Positions 36,163 to 46,626 of a stretch of 64,000 nt of DNA are shown here, one piece after another (position 1 is the first letter of the stretch; the number at the start of each line of letters is the position of its first letter). The notes beneath the pieces are model-generated. The model ran no database searches, was not told the origin of the DNA, and worked only from the letters and a program-made list of their open reading frames with translations. The translations under genes were made by a program, and so were the position numbers. This stretch comes from Streptomyces antimycoticus. GTDB taxonomy: Bacteria > Actinomycetota > Actinomycetes > Streptomycetales > Streptomycetaceae. The stretch spans positions 9,176,001-9,240,000 of the forward strand of contig NZ_BJHV01000001.1 of the NCBI RefSeq assembly GCF_005405925.1, read 5' to 3'.

Positions 36163-39100
36163 ATGATTCTGCTGCTGTCGACGTCCGACACCGACCTGCT
36201 GAGCGCCCGTGCCGCCACGGGCCCGGTGCCGTACCGCCTCGCCAACCCGGCCCGCCTCGCTCTCGACGACCTCCCCGGCCTCCTCGACGGCGTCGAACTC
36301 GTCGTCGTACGGCTCCTCGGCGGCATCCGTGCCTGGCAGGAGGGGCTCGACACGCTGCTCGCGGGCGACCTCCCCGTGGTCGTCCTCACCGGTGAACAGG
36401 CGCCCGACGCCCAGCTCATGGAGGCGTCCACGGTCCCGGTCGGCATCGCCGCCGAGGCCCACGCCTACCTCGCCCACGGCGGACCCGCCAACCTCGACCA
36501 GCTCGCCCGGTTCCTCTCCGACACCGTGCTGCTCACCGGCCATGGCTTCGAACCGCCCGCGCCCGCGCCCACCTGGGGCCCGCTGGAGCGCACCGACCGC
36601 GCGGCCGCCCCCGGCGACGTCACCGGCCCGACCATCGCGGTGCTCTACTACCGCGCCCACCACATGAGCGGCAACACCGCCTTCGTGGAGGCCCTGTGCC
36701 GGGCCGTGGAGGACGCCGGTGGCCGACCGCTGCCGCTGTTCGTGGCCTCGCTGCGGGCCCCCGAGCCCGAGTTGATCGAGGCACTCGGCGCGGCCGACGC
36801 CATCGTCACCACCGTCCTCGCGGCCGGCGGCACCCGCCCCGCCGAGGCGTCCGCGGGCGGCGACGACGAGGCGTGGGACGCGGGCGCGCTCGCCGCGCTC
36901 GACGTGCCCGTGCTGCAGGCGCTGTGCCTGACCTCGTCGCGCGCCGCGTGGGAGGAGAACGACGAGGGGCTCTCCCCGCTGGACGCCGCGACCCAGGTCG
37001 CCGTCCCCGAGTTCGACGGGCGGCTCATCACCGTGCCGTTCTCCTTCAAGGAGGTCGACGAGGACGGCCTGCCGGTCTATGCCGCCGACGCCGAGCGCGC
37101 CGCGCGTGTCGCCGGAATCGCGGTACGACACGCCCGGCTCCGCCATATCCCCGCCGCCGACAAGCGCCTGGCGCTCGTCCTCTCCGCCTACCCCACCAAG
37201 CACTCCCGGATCGGCAACGCCGTCGGCCTCGACACCCCCGCGAGCGCCGTCGCCCTGCTGCGCCGGCTGCGCGCCGATGGCTACGACCTGGGCCCCGAGG
37301 ACGGGCCGGACGCGCTCCCGGGCCTGGTCTCCGGCGACGGCGACGACCTGATCCGCGCCCTCATCGAGGCGGGCGGCCACGACCAGGAGTGGCTCACCGA
37401 GGAGCAGCTCGCCCGCAACCCCGTCCGCGTCCCGGCCGCCGACTACCGCCGCTGGTACGCCACGCTCCCGCAGGCGCTCCGGGACGCGGTCGAGGAACAC
37501 TGGGGCCCGCCGCCCGGCCAGATGTTCGTCGACACCAGCCGCGACCCGGAGGGCGAGATCGTGCTGGCCGCGCTGCGCCGCGGCAACCTCCTGGTGGTCA
37601 TCCAGCCCCCGCGCGGCTTCGGCGAGAACCCCATCGCCATCTACCACGACCCCGATCTGCCGCCCTCGCACCACTACCTGGCCGCCTACCGCTGGATGGC
37701 CACCCCTCGCGCCGACGGCGGATTCGGCGCCGACGCCATGGTCCACCTGGGCAAACACGGCAACCTGGAGTGGCTGCCGGGCAAGAACGCCGGGCTGTCC
37801 GCCGCCTGCGGCCCCGATGCCGCGCTCGGCGATCTGCCGCTCATCTACCCCTTCCTGGTCAACGACCCGGGCGAGGGCACCCAGGCCAAGCGCCGCGTCC
37901 ACGCCACCCTTGTCGACCACCTCGTCCCTCCGATGGCCCGCGCCGACTCCTACGGCGACATCGCGCGGCTGGAGCAGCTGCTCGACGAGTACGCCGCCAT
38001 CTCCGCGATGGACCCGGCCAAGCTCCCCGCCATCCGCGCCCAGATCTGGACCCTCATCCAGGCCGCCCGGCTCGACCACGACCTGGGCCTGGAGGACCGG
38101 CCGGACGACGACGGCTTCGACGACTTCCTGCTGCATGTCGACGGCTGGCTGTGCGAGGTCAAGGACGCCCAGATCCGCGACGGACTGCATGTCCTGGGCA
38201 CCGCCCCGGCCGGGCCCGCGCGCGTCAACCTGGTGCTGGCCATCCTCCGCGCCCGTCAGATCTGGGGCGGTACGTCCGCACTCCCCGGCCTGCGCGAGGC
38301 GCTCGGCCTCGACGAGTCGGCCGCCACCCGCACCGGCGCCGACGAGGCCGAGGAGCGGGCCCGCGGGCTGGTCCAGGCGATGGAGGACGCCGAATGGGCC
38401 CCGGAGGCCGTCGAGAAGGCCGTCCTCACCCTGCCCGAGGAGCAGCGCCCCGCCGTCTCCGCGATTCTCGACTTCGCCGCCCGCGAGGTCGTCCCCCGGC
38501 TGGCCGCCACGACGGACGAGATCGACCACGCCGTCCACGCCCTCGCCGGCGGATTCGTCCCCGCGGGGCCGTCCGGCTCGCCGCTGCGCGGACTGGTCAA
38601 CGTCCTGCCGACCGGCCGCAACTTCTACTCCGTCGACCCCAAGGCCGTGCCCAGCAGGCTGGCCTGGGAGACCGGCCAGGCCCTCGCCGATTCGCTCCTG
38701 GAGCGCTACCGCGCCGACAACGACGGCCAGTGGCCGAAGTCCGTCGGCCTCTCGCTGTGGGGCACGAGTGCGATGCGCACCTCCGGCGACGATGTGGCCG
38801 AGGCGCTGGCGCTGCTGGGTGTCCGGCCGGTGTGGGACGACGCCTCGCGCCGGGTGACGGGCCTGGAACCCGTGCCGCTCGACCAGCTGGGCCGCCCGCG
38901 CGTCGATGTCACCCTGCGCATCAGCGGCTTCTTCCGGGACGCCTTCCCCCATGTCGTCGGGCTGCTGGACGACGCCGTACGGCTCGCCGCGTCCCTGGAG
39001 GAGAGCGACGAGGACAACTACATCCGGGCACACACCCGCGCCGACCTCGCCGCACACGGTGACGAGCGCCGCGCCACCACCCGGATCTTCGGCTCCCGCC

Positions 39101-39804
39101 CCGGTACCTACGGCGCCGGGCTGCTCCAGCTCATCGACAGCCGCGACTGGCGCACCGACGCCGACCTCGCCGAGGTCTACACGGTCTGGGGCGGCTACGC
39201 CTACGGGCGCGGTCTCGAGGGGCGGCCGGCGCGGGCCGAGATGGAGAGCGCCTACCGCCGGATCGCGGTCGCGGCCAAGAACACCGACACCCGCGAGCAC
39301 GACATCGCGGACTCCGACGACTACTTCCAGTACCACGGCGGCATGGTGGCCACGGTGCGCGCCCTCAAGGGCACCGCGCCCGCCGCGTACATCGGCGACT
39401 CCACCCGCCCCGAGACGGTCCGCACCCGCACCCTCCACGAGGAGACCTCACGGGTCTTCCGCGCCCGGGTGGTCAACCCGCGCTGGATCGAGGCGATGCG
39501 CCGCCACGGCTACAAGGGCGCCTTCGAGCTCGCCGCGACGGTCGACTACCTGTTCGGGTACGACGCGACGACGGGCGTGGTCGCCGACTGGATGTACGAC
39601 AAGCTCGCCCAGACCTATCTGCTCGACCCGGAGAACCGCGCCTTCCTGGAGCAGGCCAACCCCTGGGCGCTGCACGGCATGGCCGAGCGGCTGCTGGAGG
39701 CGGAGAGCCGCGGGCTGTGGGACGAGCCCGACCCGGAGGTGCTGGAGCGGGTGCGGGAGCTGTATCTGGAGACGGAGGGCGGCCTGGAGGGCGGGGACGA
39801 GTAG
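36163..39804 (+). CDS. cobN: Cobaltochelatase large subunit CobN
   Basis: A 1213-residue CobN, family length. It binds hydrogenobyrinate a,c-diamide and with CobS/CobT-type ATPase subunits inserts cobalt. Recognisable segments are ALYY-type VLYYRAHHMSGNTAFVEAL (about residue 160-180), ALVLSAYPTKHSRIGNAVGLDTPAS, the HLGKHGNLEWLPGKNAGLS block, GRNFYSVDPKAVPSRLAWETGQ and RNTDTRE-like AKNTDTREHDIADSDDYFQYHGG near the end. Start ATG 36163 follows GAGGAAGG at 11 nt, downstream of the riboswitch. The partner ATPase subunits are not in this window. Confidence 0.96.
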   Translation: MILLLSTSDTDLLSARAATGPVPYRLANPARLALDDLPGLLDGVELVVVRLLGGIRAWQEGLDTLLAGDLPVVVLTGEQAPDAQLMEASTVPVGIAAEAHAYLAHGGPANLDQLARFLSDTVLLTGHGFEPPAPAPTWGPLERTDRAAAPGDVTGPTIAVLYYRAHHMSGNTAFVEALCRAVEDAGGRPLPLFVASLRAPEPELIEALGAADAIVTTVLAAGGTRPAEASAGGDDEAWDAGALAALDVPVLQALCLTSSRAAWEENDEGLSPLDAATQVAVPEFDGRLITVPFSFKEVDEDGLPVYAADAERAARVAGIAVRHARLRHIPAADKRLALVLSAYPTKHSRIGNAVGLDTPASAVALLRRLRADGYDLGPEDGPDALPGLVSGDGDDLIRALIEAGGHDQEWLTEEQLARNPVRVPAADYRRWYATLPQALRDAVEEHWGPPPGQMFVDTSRDPEGEIVLAALRRGNLLVVIQPPRGFGENPIAIYHDPDLPPSHHYLAAYRWMATPRADGGFGADAMVHLGKHGNLEWLPGKNAGLSAACGPDAALGDLPLIYPFLVNDPGEGTQAKRRVHATLVDHLVPPMARADSYGDIARLEQLLDEYAAISAMDPAKLPAIRAQIWTLIQAARLDHDLGLEDRPDDDGFDDFLLHVDGWLCEVKDAQIRDGLHVLGTAPAGPARVNLVLAILRARQIWGGTSALPGLREALGLDESAATRTGADEAEERARGLVQAMEDAEWAPEAVEKAVLTLPEEQRPAVSAILDFAAREVVPRLAATTDEIDHAVHALAGGFVPAGPSGSPLRGLVNVLPTGRNFYSVDPKAVPSRLAWETGQALADSLLERYRADNDGQWPKSVGLSLWGTSAMRTSGDDVAEALALLGVRPVWDDASRRVTGLEPVPLDQLGRPRVDVTLRISGFFRDAFPHVVGLLDDAVRLAASLEESDEDNYIRAHTRADLAAHGDERRATTRIFGSRPGTYGAGLLQLIDSRDWRTDADLAEVYTVWGGYAYGRGLEGRPARAEMESAYRRIAVAAKNTDTREHDIADSDDYFQYHGGMVATVRALKGTAPAAYIGDSTRPETVRTRTLHEETSRVFRARVVNPRWIEAMRRHGYKGAFELAATVDYLFGYDATTGVVADWMYDKLAQTYLLDPENRAFLEQANPWALHGMAERLLEAESRGLWDEPDPEVLERVRELYLETEGGLEGGDE

Positions 39805-39911
39805 GCACGTCCGCGGGGGCAGGTTGGCGTGTTCGCGGGGGCGAGTGGGCGTGTCCGCGCCGTCCCCGCGCGATGAGCCGGCCGGTGGACGGGTGGTGTA
39901 CGGCCGGTGGC

Positions 39912-40178
39912 TCAGTCGGTGGACGGTCGTGCGGCCGGGCGGGCCGCCGCCCGGATCCGGTCCGGCCAGGGGGGACAGTTGACCAGTTCGGTCCACTCGC
40001 GGTCGTAGCGCCCGGGCACCGCGCGCCCCGCGGACGCCCAGCGCTCGACGAGCGCCGCGTAGATGGGTACGGATGCGGATGTGTGAACGGTCTGATGAAC
40101 CGTTCCGTCGCCTTCGGTGCTCCGGTCCAGCGCTCTGCTCGGCTGCGAGAGAGAACGGCGTCGCATCGTCGTCGTCAT
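39912..40178 (-). CDS. Small protein next to cobN, hypothetical
   Basis: A possible 88-residue protein. The C-terminal part (SVPIYAALVERWASAGRAVP, then DREWTELV and CPPWPDR) has a mixed, protein-like composition and resembles small proteins I associate with this position after cobN in Streptomyces. The N-terminal part is Arg/Thr-rich and the start is unclear: ATG 40178 has no ribosome site. It is convergent with cobN. Function unknown. Confidence 0.45.
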   Translation of the reverse strand: MTTTMRRRSLSQPSRALDRSTEGDGTVHQTVHTSASVPIYAALVERWASAGRAVPGRYDREWTELVNCPPWPDRIRAAARPAARPSTD

Positions 40179-40302
40179 AGTCGGACAACGCGCCGTGCCC
40201 CGCCGGGTCACCTTCCGCACGCCGGTCTCACCCGCATCGGTGTGGTCTCGCACATGTCAGCGACTCCCCGGTGGCGGGCCCGGGCGGCCGGGCCGTACCC
40301 CT

Positions 40303-40317
40303 TTTCGCACTGCGAAA
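40303..40317. promoter_or_regulatory. Perfect palindrome upstream of the CDF exporter
   Basis: TTTCGCACTGCGAAA has 7-bp arms around one base, about 140 bp upstream of the transporter start, at the left edge of an AT-rich stretch (40300-40435) that stands out in this genome. A metal-responsive repressor site is plausible; it does not match the Zur or nickel-type motifs I know. The 280-nt gap 40179-40458 otherwise holds nothing coding. Confidence 0.4.
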
Positions 40318-40458
40318 TGAAAAGCATTGCCGCATTCATAAAGCCCCTTCGCCGTCGGCGGGGAAGTTATTGATAACCGTGTCCATTGCAGCCTTTGGTG
40401 AATTCCCCTCGGGGCTGTTTCAATTGCGCTGTCCCGAACACGATCCGAGGAGGAGCCG

Positions 40459-41457
40459 GTGGGAGCTCATGCGCACGGACCCGACGAGGGGCACGGCGGA
40501 GCTGGGCACGGCGGCCACGCCCACGGGGTGGCGGAGAACGCCGACCGCCGGTGGCTGTCCCTCGCCCTCGCGCTGATCAGCGGCTTCATGGCGGTCGAGG
40601 TCGTCGTCGGGATCATCGCCCGCTCCGTGGCGCTGCTGTCCGACGCGGCCCATATGCTCACCGACGCCGCCTCGATCGTTCTCGCGCTCATCGCGATCCG
40701 GCTCTCGGCGCGCCCCGCACGTGGCGGATACACCTATGGGCTCAAGCGGTCGGAAATCCTTTCCGCCCAGGCCAATGGGCTTTCTCTGCTGCTGCTCGGC
40801 GCCTATCTCGGCTATGAGAGCGTGGGGCGGCTGATCGATCCGCCCGAGGTGACCGGCGGTCTGGTGCTGGTCACCGCGCTGGCCGGGGTGGCGGTGAATC
40901 TCGCGGCCGCCTGGTGCATGTCGAAGGCCAACCGCTCCTCGCTCAATGTCGAGGGCGCCTTCCAGCATGTGCTCAACGATCTCTACGCCTTCATCGCCAC
41001 CGCCGTCGCCGGACTGGTGGTGGTGACGACGGGCTTCGCCCGCGCCGACGCGATCGCCGGTCTGCTGGTGGTCGTCCTCATGATCAAGGCGGGTGTGGAG
41101 CTGCTGCGGGCGTCCGGCCGGGTGCTGCTGGAGGCCGCCCCGGCCGGGGTCGAACCCGATGAGGTGGGCGGTCGTCTCGTCGCCCATGGACAGGTGGCCG
41201 AGGTGCACGATCTGCATGTCTGGCAGATCACCTCGGGCGAGGTCTCGCTCTCCGCCCATGTCCTGGTCGCGGCGGGCGGCGACTGCCATGCGGTCCGGGA
41301 GGACCTGGAGGCGGTGCTGAGCGGTGAGTACGGGATCACCCACACCACGCTTCAGGTCGACCATCTGGAGGACCCCGCCGCGCGGGGACGGGAGGACGGG
41401 GAGCACTGTCCGACCGCCCACGGTCCGGTGCACCGGGCGGCGTCGTACGGCCACTGA
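40459..41457 (+). CDS. Cation diffusion facilitator (zinc/cobalt exporter, CzcD-like)
   Basis: A 332-residue CDF protein with six membrane segments and a C-terminal cytosolic domain. The His-rich N-terminus (GAHAHGPDEGHGGAGHGGHAHG) and the paired metal sites in SDAAHMLTDA (H65-x3-D69) and the later HVLND show a Zn2+-type antiporter. VHDLHVWQI and HVLVAA are typical of the C-terminal domain. It exports Zn2+, Co2+ or Cd2+ against protons. Position next to the cobaltochelatase gene hints at cobalt, but Zn2+ is the usual CzcD substrate. GTG start with GAGGAGG upstream. Confidence 0.92.
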   Translation: MGAHAHGPDEGHGGAGHGGHAHGVAENADRRWLSLALALISGFMAVEVVVGIIARSVALLSDAAHMLTDAASIVLALIAIRLSARPARGGYTYGLKRSEILSAQANGLSLLLLGAYLGYESVGRLIDPPEVTGGLVLVTALAGVAVNLAAAWCMSKANRSSLNVEGAFQHVLNDLYAFIATAVAGLVVVTTGFARADAIAGLLVVVLMIKAGVELLRASGRVLLEAAPAGVEPDEVGGRLVAHGQVAEVHDLHVWQITSGEVSLSAHVLVAAGGDCHAVREDLEAVLSGEYGITHTTLQVDHLEDPAARGREDGEHCPTAHGPVHRAASYGH

Positions 41458-41501
41458 GTGCGTCGCACTGAGCAGGGCCGCGCGGCGGCTCGCTCTGTGG
41501 A

Positions 41502-41533
41502 AGGCCCGGGAGCGTCGCGGCGCTTCCGGGCCT
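41502..41533 (+). terminator. Hairpin after the CDF exporter
   Basis: A 13-bp stem with one G-T pair, GGCCCGGGAGCG (41503-41514) with CGCTTCCGGGCC (41521-41532) plus a flanking A-T pair, and a 6-nt loop. It lies 44 nt after the stop. Confidence 0.65.
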
Positions 41534-41599
41534 CGATGACGATGGCGGGGCGCCGTCCCTGGGGACGTCACCCCGAACGGCCGGCGGGTGCCGGCCGTA

Positions 41600-41728
41600 T
41601 CAGGCGGTGGCCGGAGCGGCGGCCGGTCGGAAGGTCGAGGTCACCAGCGTCTTCACGAGCTGGGCGACAAACGCCTCCAGCGCGATCTGGGCCAGCTTGA
41701 CCAGGACGGTCGTCAGAATGTGGGCCAT
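41600..41728 (-). CDS. Small 42-residue hydrophobic/amphipathic peptide
   Basis: ATG 41728 with GAGG five bases upstream, TGA at 41600. The sequence (MAHILTTVLVKLAQIALEAF, then VAQLVKTLV and TSTFRPAAAPATA) is a continuous amphipathic helix with few charges, no signal-peptide cleavage site and a polar tail. Such peptides act as membrane-associated regulators or toxins; nothing here decides. It is transcribed in the same direction as the P-type ATPase gene but lies downstream of that gene's stop at 41896. Coding is supported mainly by the good ribosome site. Confidence 0.5.
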   Translation of the reverse strand: MAHILTTVLVKLAQIALEAFVAQLVKTLVTSTFRPAAAPATA

Positions 41729-41895
41729 GAGTACCTCACTGGACGGAACATGAGCGGAAGCGAGGCTTCCGCTTCCCATCCGTAGCCTGACCCGCGTCGG
41801 GAAGCGGAGGGCGCACACCGGGTGAGCGTCCGGTGAATGGATGGAAGGCTCAGGTTAAGAAACGCCGGAGATGTCCCGTTTCCCGGGTGATGCGT

Positions 41896-44800
41896 TCAGA
41901 CCGCGAGCGGCGCCCGCCGGGGGAAGAGCAGCCGTGGCGCGACGGCCGCCCCCAAAGTGGCGGCGGCCGAGCACGTGCCGACGACCGACCAGGCCATCGG
42001 GCCCAGGGGCGTACACCCGAAGAAGTGGCTGACCACCGGGGTCTCCACGATGGCGAACAGCGTGGCCGCCGAGGCGACGCTGGTGGCCAGTACCAGGGGG
42101 CTGTGCCAGTCGGTCATGAACGTCTGGCCCAGCTGGGTGCCGACCAGCGCCGCGAGCCCCATGGTGCTCGCCCGCCTGGCCCGGCCCGTCATCCGCCCGC
42201 ACTGCCAGGCCGCGGCGGCGCCCAGCGCGGTGGCACTGCCGCGCACCGCGAGGATGCGCCCCAGATCGGAGCCGAACAGCGCGGAGGCAGGGCCGCCCAC
42301 CAGAGGGTCCTCACCCGACTTCTGCTCACGGGACCGGGCGAGGGCCACCGCCAAGGCGGGCAGCATGTCGGTGAGCAGATTCACCAGGAGCAGCTGACGG
42401 GTGCCCAGCGGCGCCCGCCCGGCCACCGCCGCGCCCAGGACGGTGAAGGCGACCTCCCCGCGTTCCCGCCGACCAGGATCGCCACCGCGTCGCGGACACT
42501 GCGCCACAGCGCCCTGCCCTCCTGCAGCGCGTCGAGGATCCGGGTCGGGTCCGGGTCGGTGAGCACCAGGTCGGCGGCGGCGCGGGCCGAGGCCGAGCCG
42601 TGGGCGGACAGCCCGATGCCGATGTCCGCGAGGCGGATGGCGGCCGCGTCGTTCACCCCGTCTCCGGTCATGGCCACCACCTGCCCGGCCTGCCGCAGCG
42701 CCTGGACGATACGGACCTTGTGCTCGGGGGAGACCCGGGCGAAGACGGTGGTACGGGCGATCCGCTCGACCCGCTCGCCTTCGGGCAGGGTGTCCAGCTC
42801 CGCCCCGGTGAGCACCGGCTCGGCGTCCGGGATGCCCAGCTCCCGGGCGATGGCGACCGCCGTGGTCGGGTGGTCGCCGGTGACCATGGCGACGCGCACC
42901 CCGGCATCCGTCAGCCGCTTGACGGTCTCGGCGGCACCGGGCCGCGTGGTGTCGGCGATGGCGATGAAGCCCAGCAGCGTGAGCTCCGTGGCGATCCCGG
43001 CCACCTCCTCCGCCGGCATGTCGGACGTGGCGGGCCGGGTCTCGGCCACCGCCAGCACCCGCAGCCCGTCGGAGGCCAGCGAGTACAGCAGGCGCTCGGT
43101 GGCGTGTCGCCGCTCGGCGGTCAGCGGCACGGTGTCGCCCGCCGCCCCCGGACTCAGGGCGTGCGCACACCGGGCGAGCACGATCTCCGGTGCCCCCTTG
43201 ACGGCCAGATGCGGGCGCCCGGACTCCGTGCCCAGCGACGCGGAGAATCCCCGGCTGGCCTCGAAGGGCAGCTCGGACACCGGAGACCAGGTGCCGTCCC
43301 CGTCGCAGTGCGCGGCCGCCGCGTCGATGACGGCCTGGTCGGTGGCGTGGGCCAGCGCCCGCCCGCCCTCGCGCTCGGGACAGGCCCGGGCCGCCGTTCG
43401 CAGCAGCCGCATGCCCAGCGCACTGCCGGTCGGCAGCTCGTGGTCGTACCCGGCGACCCGGGCCACGGCCAGCCGGCCCTCGGTCAGGGTGCCGGTCTTG
43501 TCGAAGCAGACGACGTCGACCCGGCCCAGGGCCTCCAGCACCCGCGCCGAGCGGGTCAGCACCCCGCGGTGCGAGAGCCGGCGCGCCGCGGCGGACTGCG
43601 CGACCGTGGCCACCAGCGGCAGCCCCTCGGGTACGGCGGCCACCGCGATGGCCACGCCGGTGGACAGCGCCTCGCGCACCGGCACCCCGCGCATCAGCCC
43701 CAGCAGGGTGACGGCGGCGCCGCCGAGGCCCGTGGCGGGCAGCGCGACCTTGGTGAGCGCGGCCAGCCGGCCCTCGATCCCGATGGGTGCGGTGGCGCGT
43801 CCGGCCAGTTCGGCGGCGCGCCCGGCCTCGGTCTGCGGTCCGGCGGCCACGACCACGGCGTATCCGGTTCCGGCGAGCACTGTGCAGCCTTCGTAGACCA
43901 TGCAGAACCGGTCCGCGAGGTCGGCGCCCGGAGTGGCGGCCGGGTCCTTGGCGACCGGGCCGGACTCGCCGGTGAGACCGGCCTCGTCCAGCTCCAGCCG
44001 GTCGCTGACCAACAGCCGGGCGTCGGCCGGTACGACATCCGAGGGCCGCAGCGCGATGATGTCCCCGACCCGCAGCTCCTCGGCGGCCACCGTGCGCACC
44101 GGGGCGGTGTTCAGCCTCGCGAAGAACACTTCGCGGTCTGCCGCCGCCCCGTCCGCCAGGGACATCGCGGGCGCCCAGTCGACCAGCCGGCCGTTCATCC
44201 GCTCGCCCAGCAGCAGGCCGCGCAGCGAGCGCTCGGCGCGCAGCCGCTGTGCGCCGCTGATCACCGCGTTGCCCGCCATCACGCTGACGACGAGCAAGGA
44301 GTCCACACCGGATCCCACCGCGGCCGAGGCCGCGGCGCCCAGCGCCAGCACCGGGGTGAGCGGATCGTGCAGCTCCTCGCGCACCGCGTTCACCAGCGAG
44401 GTGGTGTTCCGGTGCAGCGCCGCGAAGCAGGCGGAGGCGGTCCCCATGGCACCGGGCGCCCCGGCCCGTACGACCGTCCCGGTGGCCTTGCGCACCGGGC
44501 GCACCCCGGCGGACCACAGGGCCCCCGGCGCGCCCGGCTCCCCGGGACCCGCACCGCGTGACGCGCCCGAACCGTCGGGCAGCTCCGTCCCGCTCTCCCG
44601 GAACGCGCACAGCACGCTCAGGGTCTCCCGCGCCCCCAGGGCATGCCAGTTGCCGCGGACACGGGGCGGGGGCGGGGGGCGGCGCTCCACCCGGCGCGCC
44701 GCGCCGATCCCGCCGAGCACGGCCAGGAACGCCGCGCTGTACACCGGGGAGGTGGCAAGTCCGGCCGTCGCGGGCCGGGTTCCCGCCGCGGCGATGAGCG

Positions 44801-46520
44801 CGCCGAGCGCGGAACCGCCCATCGACAGCCGGGCCGAGCGCCGGCTGACCGAGCGCGCGTCCTCCAGCGCCCGCAGCACACGCCAGGCATGAAGGAGTCC
44901 GGGGCCGCAGATCAGATCGGCCGACCAGCACACCCGGCTCTCGCCGCGCGCCGTGACGGCGACGCCGAGATCGGCCGCGCCGAGCGCCTCGTCATCCTCG
45001 CCGCTGATCAGCAACACGCCGTGGCCCTCGATCTGCAGCCGGCGCACCGTGTCGGGGAGCGAGGTGCCGAGGGGGAGCAGTTCGTCGGCCCAGGGAGCGA
45101 TCTCGTCCGTGCTGGCGTGTCCGGTGAGCACCAGACGTCGCGCGCCGGTGCGGGCCGCGGCCACCACGGCGTCGGCCAGCGGGTCGAGTTCGCAGCCGAT
45201 CCGGATCCGGGCCTGCCGTCGGCCGTCCTCGTCATGCAGGTCCGCGGTCAGAGCCAAGGGGCTCGCCGGGATCGCCGCGGGGATGTCGTGGGGCCGCTCC
45301 AGCCGCCAGGCGCCGCGCGTCCAGGGCCCCTCGTCGGACAGCTCCCGCAGCGTGCGGCGGTCCAGGACGGACTGCGCGGCGCTCCACGCCTCGGCCTCCC
45401 TCAGGTCGCCGACGGTGGTGACCGACATCAGCCGCGGACGGCCGGCGCACAGCACCCGCGAGTCGATCAGCACCGCCGACACGCGGTCCAGCAGCCGCAG
45501 CGCGGTGCCGTCCATGGGCACCACACCATCGCGCGCCAGCACATCGCCCAGCCGGGCGGCGAACGCCTCCCGCCCCATGGCGGCCGCCTTCGGCACGGTG
45601 GCCAGCAGCGCCTTGACGGCCTGCTCGGGGTCGCGGGTCCACGCCAGCAGCCCGCCGGCACCGGACAGCGACGCCAGGGAGGTGCGGTCGATACAGGTCT
45701 CCACCGGCCCGTGCGGCAGGGGAGTGGGCCGGGGGGTGGGCGGGTGCGAGCGCTCCGGGAGCCCGTCGCCGTCCGTCACCAACTCCGGCTCCCGGCTCTG
45801 CCATACGACCTGCCGGCCGCGGATCTCGGCGAGTTGCAGCATGCGCTGCAGCGCGTCCAGGGCGAGCGGGGCCTCGCCCCTGGTCAGGGCGTGCACCACG
45901 GCGTTCGACACGCCGATCAGGGCGTCGGCCTGGGCGCGGCCGAGCCGGGACTCCAGCAGACCGCGCACCCGCGGCTGGATCTCCGCCATCACCATGGGGA
46001 TGCGCAGTGCGGGGGAGAGCGCGGGCACCATCGACACCCGTCGGATCGTGGCCGCCACCAGGCCCAGGCAATCGGCGGCGAGCGCCGTCGCGGCCAGCGT
46101 CGCCGGCGCGGAGGCGAACGGCGGCTGCGGACGGCCCGCCGAAAAGGAGTCCACGTCCGTGCCCTGGGCCGCCTCGACGCGCTCGACCACCTTCAGCACG
46201 TCCTCGGGGCCGAGCTGGTCCTCGTCGAAGTCGACCAGCACCTGGCCCAGCGCCGCGTTCACCCCGGCCCAGTTGACGCCCGCCACCCGCCGCAGCGCGT
46301 CCTCCACCGCGCGGGCCAGCCGCTCATGCCCGTCCCCGTGGCCGGTGAGCCCGTGGACCTCCACATGGGCCCGGCCGGCCCGAGCCCACACTCTCCGGCT
46401 GGTGCGCCGGTCGCCGGTGTCGCGCAGGACGTCGGCGATGTCCGCGAGGCGCAGCCGCAGACCGCTCATCCCACGGGACGGGGCGGAGACGAGGCCCGTG
46501 AACACAGTGATGGGCAGCAA
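41896..46520 (-). CDS. Very large cation-transporting P-type ATPase (CtpI-like), apparent frameshift near 42456
   Basis: About 1541 residues when joined. The long N-terminal half (1 to about 700) contains an HMA-like segment and a second, degenerate ATPase-like region, as in mycobacterial CtpI. The active pump part has LTGESGP, PEGLPLVATVA, VVCFDKTGTLTEGRL (phosphorylated Asp), VAMVTGDHPTTA and MTGDGVNDAAAIRLADIGIG. The PEGLP motif points to a P2-like (Ca/Mg/Na type) rather than a heavy-metal CPx pump. After VGGNAG the frame breaks at CCCC 42456-42459 (plus strand); one more base joins it to EVAFTVLGAAVAG...LLLVNLLTDMLPALAVALA, the missing last membrane domain. Start is TTG 46520 behind AGGGGAG. 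Confidence 0.85.
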
Positions 46521-46562
46521 CGACTGCTCTCCCCTCGTTCCGGATATGCCGAGGTCGTAAAT

Positions 46563-46581
46563 TCGGCCTATGCTTACCTAA
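46563..46581. promoter_or_regulatory. Iron-box-like sequence between divergent genes
   Basis: TCGGCCTATGCTTACCTAA matches the DmdR/IdeR iron-box consensus (TTAGGTTAGGCTAACCTAA) at 13 of 19 positions, with a near-perfect right half. It lies between the P-type ATPase (start 46520) and the small membrane protein (start 46627), beside a GTCAC/GTGAC inverted repeat (46586-46607). Confidence 0.3.
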
Positions 46582-46626
46582 TTCAGTCACAAAGTAATCA
46601 AAGTGACAATTCGGTAGGAGGAAGGC

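Noticed and set aside
34240..39438. A 1732-codon minus-strand open frame opposite cobN
   Set aside because: Only the part up to 35892 is cobG; the remainder is the antisense shadow of cobN, with no homology signature, as expected in very GC-rich DNA.
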